Shown: positions 59,941-64,000 of the stretch, in pieces
How positions within the stretch are numbered: the first letter of the stretch is position 1
Layout of the letters: the number at the start of each line of letters is the position of its first letter
NCBI GenBank assembly: GCA_913063035.1
Contig: CAJXYS010000001.1
Span: 113,733-177,732 of the forward strand
DNA length: 64,000 bases
Direction of reading: 5' to 3'
Origin: an uncultured Maritimibacter sp.
Lineage (GTDB): Bacteria; Pseudomonadota; Alphaproteobacteria; Rhodobacterales; Rhodobacteraceae
Notes under the pieces: generated by a model
What the model was told of the DNA's origin: nothing
The model's input: only the letters and a program-made list of their open reading frames with translations
Database searches by the model: none
Position numbers and translations under genes: made by a program

Positions 59941-60594
59941 ATGGACACCGAGAACGGATCCGGGGGCGGCGCGCTCGCCTCGCTGCGCGAGGGATCGACG
60001 GATTCCGAGGCGGTCCAAAGCTACTACGATGACTGGGCCGACAGCTACGACGATACCCTGGCGGACTGGGACTACAAGGCGCCCGCGGACGCAACCGCGC
60101 TGCTCGCGCCACATCTGGACGACGGGGCGCGGGTGCTGGATGTCGGCTGCGGCACCGGTCTTTTCGGCGCGACGCTGGCGCGGCGTGGCGCGTATCGCAT
60201 CGACGGCATCGACATCTCGTCCGAATCGCTGGCCCAGGCCCGGGACCGCGGATGCTATGGCGAGCTGATCCAGCATGACCTGCAGAAACTGCCGCTGCCC
60301 GTGCCCGCCGACGCCTATGACGGCGCCGCCTGTATCGGCGTTCTGACCTATATCGAGGATGCCGAGGCGTTGCTGCGCGCGGTCTGCCGCTGCGTGCGGC
60401 CCGGCGGCATCGTGACCTTCACCCAGCGCAGCGACCGGTGGGATACGCTGTCCTTCGCGGACACGGTCGCCCGGCTGGACCGCGACGGGCTCTGGGAAAC
60501 GCTGCACGTTAGCGCCCCGCGTGACTACCTGCCGGGCAACGACGCGTTCGGCGCCGAGATCAAGGTCATCCATACGCTTTGCCGTGTCGCCTGA
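59941..60594 (+). CDS. SAM-dependent methyltransferase
   Basis: A class I methyltransferase of 217 residues. The SAM-binding loop is VLDVGCGTGLFGATLARRG near residue 60, then DGIDISSESLAQARDRGCYG and CVRPGGIVTFTQRS. The opening SYYDDWADSYDDTLADWDY is of the UbiE/WBSCR27-like type. Acceptor unknown. GGAAGGGAG precedes the ATG; an upstream ATG-like start at 59875 is less likely. Divergent from DUF808. Confidence 0.85.
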   Translation: MDTENGSGGGALASLREGSTDSEAVQSYYDDWADSYDDTLADWDYKAPADATALLAPHLDDGARVLDVGCGTGLFGATLARRGAYRIDGIDISSESLAQARDRGCYGELIQHDLQKLPLPVPADAYDGAACIGVLTYIEDAEALLRAVCRCVRPGGIVTFTQRSDRWDTLSFADTVARLDRDGLWETLHVSAPRDYLPGNDAFGAEIKVIHTLCRVA

Positions 60595-60821
60595 CGGCGA
60601 GACGCGGTGCCCCGGCCGCGCGATCGGTCTGTCATGCGCGAAACGGTTCCGGGAAAGCGGTGCACCGGGGCGGATAAGAAATTTCTACAATATTCAGATA
60701 CATGCTGGAATTGTAGATGACTGGCCGCGATCGGAGACCGATCTCTCGAACCGCTCTAGAATCTAGACGAGTTCACCGGCGATGGCGGCAAGATGCCCTG
60801 GGCGCCCGCGGCGGGTCCCGA
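60595..60821. other. AT-richer spacer with several dyads, no gene seen
   Basis: A 227-base gap between convergent genes. It holds a 6-bp hairpin GATCGG-AGA-CCGATC (60729-60743) that may end a transcript, an inverted repeat TCTACAAT / ATTGTAGA (60684-60691 and 60710-60717, 18-base spacer) and a TCTAGA direct/palindromic pair (60755-60767). The middle is much richer in A/T than the rest of the window. No coding potential was recognised. Confidence 0.5.
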
Positions 60822-62339
60822 TCAGGCCGGTACGAACCGGTCCCTGTAGCGCTCTCGCAGGACGTTCTTTTGCACTTTGCCCATCGTGTTACGCGGCAAT
60901 TCGTCCACCAGGATCAGATCGCGCGGATGCTTGAAACTGGCCAGGGCATCCCGCACCGCGGCCTCGATCGCCGCGAGATCCGGCGCCGTGCCGGACGCCG
61001 GCACGAGAACCCCCAGAACGGTCTCGCCGAAATCGGGGTGCGGCACGCCGATCACCGCGGACTCGACCACGCCGGGCTGCGCGTCCAGCACCAGTTCGAT
61101 TTCCTTGGGGTAGATGTTGTAGCCGCCGGAGATGATCAGGTCCTTGTTGCGCCCCACGATGTGGACATAGCCATCGTCGTCGATCCGCCCGAGATCGCCC
61201 GTGATGAAGAACCCGTCCGGCCGCAGCTCCTCGGCGGTCTTCTCGGGCATGCGCCAGTAGCCCCTGAAGACATTGGGGCCGCGAACCTCGATCTGGCCGA
61301 CCTCGCCGCGCGGCAACTCGGCGCCGGTATCCGGATCGGTCACCTTGAGCTCCACGCCGGGCAGGGGAAAACCCACCGTGCCCGCGCGGCGCTCTCCGTC
61401 ATAGGGGTTCGAGGTGTTCATGTTCGTCTCGGTCATGCCGTAGCGTTCGAGGATGCGGTGCCCTGTGCGGGACTCGAACTGCCGGTGCGTCTCCTCGAGA
61501 AGCGGCGCCGATCCCGAAATGAACACCCGCATATGCGCCACGAGGTCCCGGTCGAAGCGCGGATCCGACAGAAGCCTTGTGTAGAAGGTCGGCACCCCCA
61601 TCAAGCTGGTCGCGCGGGGCAGTTGCGCCAGCACCGTCTCGAGATCGAATTTCGGCAGGAAGATCATCGCGCCGCCCGCCATCAGCGTCACGTTGGTGGC
61701 CACGAAGAGCCCGTGCGTGTGGAAGATCGGCAATGCATGGAGAAGCACGTCCGACGCGGTGAAGCGCCAGTAATCGACCAGTGTCGCGGTATTCGAGAGC
61801 AGGTTTTCCTGGGTCAGCATCGCCCCCTTGGATCGCCCCGTCGTCCCCGAGGTGTAGAGAAACGCGGCCAGGTCGTCCGCTGCTCGGGCAACCGTGTCGA
61901 ACGCGTCCGGCATCTCGGCGGCCATGGCGGCGAAAGAGCCGTCGCCCCCGGCGCCCAGCGTTTCGATCCGCGCGCCGAAGCCGGCGGCGACCGGGGCCAG
62001 GTCCGGTTCCCGCCGCGGGTCGCAGACGACGGCCCCCGCGCCGCTGTTCTCGATGAAATAGGTCAGTTCCTCGACGGTGTAGGCCGTGTTGAGCGGAAGG
62101 AAGATGACCCCCGCCTGCGCAGAGGCGGCATAGAGCGCCAGGGCCTCCGGAGATTTCTCGACCTGCACCGCGACCCGGTCGCCCGGCCCCAGGCCGAGCG
62201 CGGCCAGCCCATGCGCGAACCGCGCCGCCATCCGGAGGAAGGCGTCATGGCTCAGGGTCTCGCCATCCGGCAGGTGCAGGAACGGGGTCTCCTTGCCGGC
62301 GTGAATGCCAAAGAGGCGATCATAGAGCGGATTAGCCAT
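60822..62339 (-). CDS. matB: Malonyl-CoA synthetase
   Basis: An acyl-adenylate-forming enzyme that joins malonate and CoA using ATP. The 505 residues have the AMP-binding signature LYTSGTTGRSKGAMLTQENL, YGMTETNMNTSNPYDGERRAG, TGDLGRIDDDGYVHIVGR and the C-terminal catalytic Lys region LPRNTMGKVQKNVLRE. The Thr-Asn-rich MTETNMNTSNP and the gene partner, malonyl-CoA decarboxylase, single out MatB among related ligases. The ATG at 62339 is preferred; a GTG two codons earlier lies nearer to an AGGA and is possible. It follows matA by 11 bases. Confidence 0.9.
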   Translation of the reverse strand: MANPLYDRLFGIHAGKETPFLHLPDGETLSHDAFLRMAARFAHGLAALGLGPGDRVAVQVEKSPEALALYAASAQAGVIFLPLNTAYTVEELTYFIENSGAGAVVCDPRREPDLAPVAAGFGARIETLGAGGDGSFAAMAAEMPDAFDTVARAADDLAAFLYTSGTTGRSKGAMLTQENLLSNTATLVDYWRFTASDVLLHALPIFHTHGLFVATNVTLMAGGAMIFLPKFDLETVLAQLPRATSLMGVPTFYTRLLSDPRFDRDLVAHMRVFISGSAPLLEETHRQFESRTGHRILERYGMTETNMNTSNPYDGERRAGTVGFPLPGVELKVTDPDTGAELPRGEVGQIEVRGPNVFRGYWRMPEKTAEELRPDGFFITGDLGRIDDDGYVHIVGRNKDLIISGGYNIYPKEIELVLDAQPGVVESAVIGVPHPDFGETVLGVLVPASGTAPDLAAIEAAVRDALASFKHPRDLILVDELPRNTMGKVQKNVLRERYRDRFVPA

Positions 62340-62350
62340 CTGCACTGGTC

Positions 62351-63598
62351 CTATGCATGCGTTTTTTCCCCGGCCGCGGCGAGTTGCCTGATCTCTCCCG
62401 AAGCGGCGATCTCGCCCGTGGTGGCGAAGCGTTCGTGGTTCTGGGGAACCTTCGCGAGATCGTAGAGATAGTTCACCATCGCCCCGGCCGACTGCGCGCG
62501 CCCCTTGGCCGAGATGTCGGCCCCGGCGTGGACCTGATGAATGGTGGCGCCGTTGCCCAGGTGGAACCGCGCGACCGGGTCGCGCGGCATGCCGTCGGAT
62601 CGTTTCGCCTTGAGAAGATAGCGGGCGGTCAGCTGCCGAAGGGTGTCTGGCGCCGACGGATCGGCGGCGAGCCCCTCCTCCTCCAGCCAGCGCGCCAGTC
62701 CCGGGATCGGCGAGAGGGTGACGAAGGTCGCCAGGTTCGGCATTTCGACCGCGAGGTCGGCCGCCACCTGTTTGATCAGCAGATTGCCGAAAGAGATCCC
62801 GGCGAGGCCGGCCTGGCAGTTGGAAATGGAATAGAAAACCGCGGTGTTGGCCGCGGCACCGTCCAGAACCTCGCGATCCTCGGCCAGCAGCTTCTGGATC
62901 GAGCCGGCCACGCCCCGGGTCAGCGCGACCTCGACGAAGATCAGCGGCTCGTCCGGCATGGCCGGATGGAAAAACGCGAAGCAGCGGCGGTCCGCGGGCT
63001 GCAAACGGCGGCGCAGATCGTCCCAGCTGTCGATGGCATGGACCGCCTCGTAGGCGATGATCTTCTCGAGGATATGCGCCGGGCTCTCCCAGTTGATCGG
63101 CCGCAGCACCAGGAAACCGCGGTTGAACCAGCTGGCAAAGAGATGGCGAAAATCGAGATCGAGCGCTTGCAGGGCGTCATCTTCCCGCCCGAGACGCAAC
63201 AGGTCGGCCCGCATCTGAACCAGCGCATGGGTGGCCCCCGGAACCTGGTTCAGCCGCCGGATCAATTCCTGGCGGGGCGGTTCTGCCGCGGCGATAAAGG
63301 CCCGGTAGCTCGCCTTCGTCTGGCCCTTTTCATAGGCGTCGAGCGCATCGCGAACCGCCGCGGCCGAGACGTTCATCTCTTCGGCGAGATGGCGGAAGAA
63401 TGCCCGCTTCTCGTCCTCGTCCATGGCCGCGTAGCGGTCGAGGATCTGCTTGGCGACCGCGATGCCAGATACCTCGCCGGCGGCGCCCATGAGATCGGCG
63501 ATCATGTCCGCGATCGGGCGGTCGTCGGGCTTGCCCGCCCAAGGGGTGCGGTAGCGGCGCTCGAACAGCGTGGACAGGAGATCTGCGAACACGGTCAT
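62351..63598 (-). CDS. matA: Malonyl-CoA decarboxylase
   Basis: Converts malonyl-CoA to acetyl-CoA and CO2, 415 residues. The helical N-terminal domain is followed by the catalytic GNAT-like domain with HPAMPDEPLIFVEVALTRG, the Ser and His region VFYSISNCQAGLAGISFGNLLIKQV, LSPIPGLARWL and DPVARFHLGNGATIHQVHAGAD, all classical. With matB it lets the cell grow on malonate, going through malonyl-CoA to acetyl-CoA. A malonate transporter and a regulator are not in the window. GAGG precedes the ATG. Confidence 0.94.
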   Translation of the reverse strand: MTVFADLLSTLFERRYRTPWAGKPDDRPIADMIADLMGAAGEVSGIAVAKQILDRYAAMDEDEKRAFFRHLAEEMNVSAAAVRDALDAYEKGQTKASYRAFIAAAEPPRQELIRRLNQVPGATHALVQMRADLLRLGREDDALQALDLDFRHLFASWFNRGFLVLRPINWESPAHILEKIIAYEAVHAIDSWDDLRRRLQPADRRCFAFFHPAMPDEPLIFVEVALTRGVAGSIQKLLAEDREVLDGAAANTAVFYSISNCQAGLAGISFGNLLIKQVAADLAVEMPNLATFVTLSPIPGLARWLEEEGLAADPSAPDTLRQLTARYLLKAKRSDGMPRDPVARFHLGNGATIHQVHAGADISAKGRAQSAGAMVNYLYDLAKVPQNHERFATTGEIAASGEIRQLAAAGEKTHA

Positions 63599-63746
63599 AG
63601 TTCTGGCCTCATGAAATATGACTTGGCGCGGGCCATGTAGCGTCGCGGTCTATGACCAGCCAAACCCGCCGCCCGATGCCGGGTTGCTCAATTTCCTACA
63701 GGACGTCACGGGTGGAACGCCAGCGGAGAACACGGACTGGACCCCG

Positions 63747-63899
63747 CATCAGATCGACGCCTGGACCGGGCACGAATCCCTGTCTGAGATCGCCCACTAC
63801 ACGCGAAAAGCGAATAGGCGGAACCTGGTCACGCGAACGGAACAGGACCGGAACTTGGGAAACCGCGTCGTGGAATTTTCCAAAAAGGGCGAAAAATGA
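63747..63899 (+). pseudogene. Tyrosine recombinase (integrase) C-terminal remnant
   Basis: About 50 codons match the end of phage/island integrases: HQIDAWTGHESLSEIAHYTRKANRR, containing the conserved GH and the nucleophile Tyr, then EQDRNLGNRVVEF. The open frame extends back to 63618, but that part (with VYDQPNPPPDAG) does not look like integrase, and the catalytic Arg and HxxR boxes are missing. It reads towards a tRNA-Arg gene 28 bases away, as integrases do at tRNA attachment sites. Probably the trace of an excised or decayed element. Confidence 0.7.
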
Positions 63900-63926
63900 C
63901 GCGAAATCAGGGGCATAAAATGTAGA

Positions 63927-64000
63927 TGGCGCACCGGGGAGGATTCGAACCCCCGACCCCGTGATTCGTAGTCACGTGCTCTATCCAGCTGAGCTACCGG
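63927..64000 (-). tRNA. tRNA-Arg (ACG), 5' end cut by window
   Basis: Read on the minus strand the sequence forms a cloverleaf: acceptor CCGG (the first three bases lie past the window), D arm GCTC-AGCTGGATA-GAGC, anticodon stem CGTGA / TCACG with loop CTACGAA (anticodon ACG), T arm GGGGG-TTCGAAT-CCTCC with one G-U pair, and acceptor CCGGTGC-G with an encoded CCA (63929-63927). Confidence 0.95.

Noticed and set aside
63900..64000. Attachment-site repeat of the tRNA-Arg 3' end inside the window
   Set aside because: No second copy of the tRNA 3' end was found in the window; any partner copy would be outside.
1..64000. CRISPR arrays, insertion sequences, prophage or defence islands
   Set aside because: No regularly spaced repeats, transposase genes, structural phage genes or known defence genes were seen. 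The only mobile trace is the integrase fragment at the right end.

Overview
The window is a very GC-rich, densely packed piece of an alphaproteobacterial chromosome, most probably a member of the Rhodobacterales (Roseobacter/Paracoccus-type). This is an inference from several signs: an F0 ATP synthase cluster atpI-B-E-b'-b separated from F1, a MipZ division-plane ATPase, a GlcDEF glycolate oxidase, an S16 with a long Ala/Glu-rich tail, a zinc-free L31, and a glycosyltransferase/sulfotransferase pair of the kind found in this order. Coding density is high, many genes overlap by ATGA, and no insertion sequence, CRISPR array or rRNA is visible.

Layout. 1-9.8 kb: the end of a DMT exporter, then a creatinase gene facing a peptide-type ABC importer (two permeases and a fused double ATPase, no binding protein) with an aldehyde dehydrogenase, a small zinc-ribbon protein, an SDR dehydrogenase, a self-cleaving P1-family hydrolase and a cupin. 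9.9-15.2 kb: succinate-semialdehyde dehydrogenase, a secreted phytase-like protein behind a possible Pho box, a small heat-shock protein and a secreted trypsin-like protease. 15.3-19.2 kb: glycolate oxidase glcDEF. 20-26.7 kb: a MoxR / DUF58 / DUF4159 / membrane-protein operon. 26.8-31.5 kb: DUF1285 protein, an unusual SDR, a nitroreductase-like protein, and a minus-strand group arsM / usp / metal efflux. 31.6-41.3 kb: DNA polymerase I, zinc-finger protein, orphan ABC ATPase, HIT protein, GT14-type glycosyltransferase with a divergent sulfotransferase, PfkB kinase, endonuclease III and an HTH-alkyltransferase fusion. 41.4-47.1 kb: OmpA-like lipoprotein, GlcC-like GntR regulator, F0 ATP synthase, ArsR regulator, DMT exporter. 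47.1-48.7 kb: a LysR regulator divergent from azoreductase. 48.8-54.9 kb: ffh with a structured leader, GNAT, chorismate mutase, rpsP, a 47-residue membrane protein, rimM, a membrane protein, trmD, rplS, rpmE and a strong terminator. 54.9-60.6 kb: mipZ, a ModE-like regulator with modABC, DUF808 protein, methyltransferase. 60.8-63.6 kb: malonyl-CoA synthetase and decarboxylase. The window ends with an integrase remnant beside a tRNA-Arg(ACG) gene.

How the parts connect. Several regulators can be tied to targets by operator-like repeats. The GntR protein has a TGGT-N11-ACCA dyad over its own -10, and the same dyad lies over the -10 of glcD 23 kb away. The ModE-like gene is followed by two near-identical dyads flanking the modA promoter. 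The LysR/azoR and ArsR genes have dyads in their own promoters. The most interesting non-coding signals are the pseudoknot-capable ffh leader, the matched GntR dyads, the tandem Mod boxes and a sharp codon-usage change in the last third of trmD. I found no clear defence island or obviously new multi-gene system. The least understood loci are the creatinase/transporter/hydrolase region and the MoxR-DUF4159 operon.
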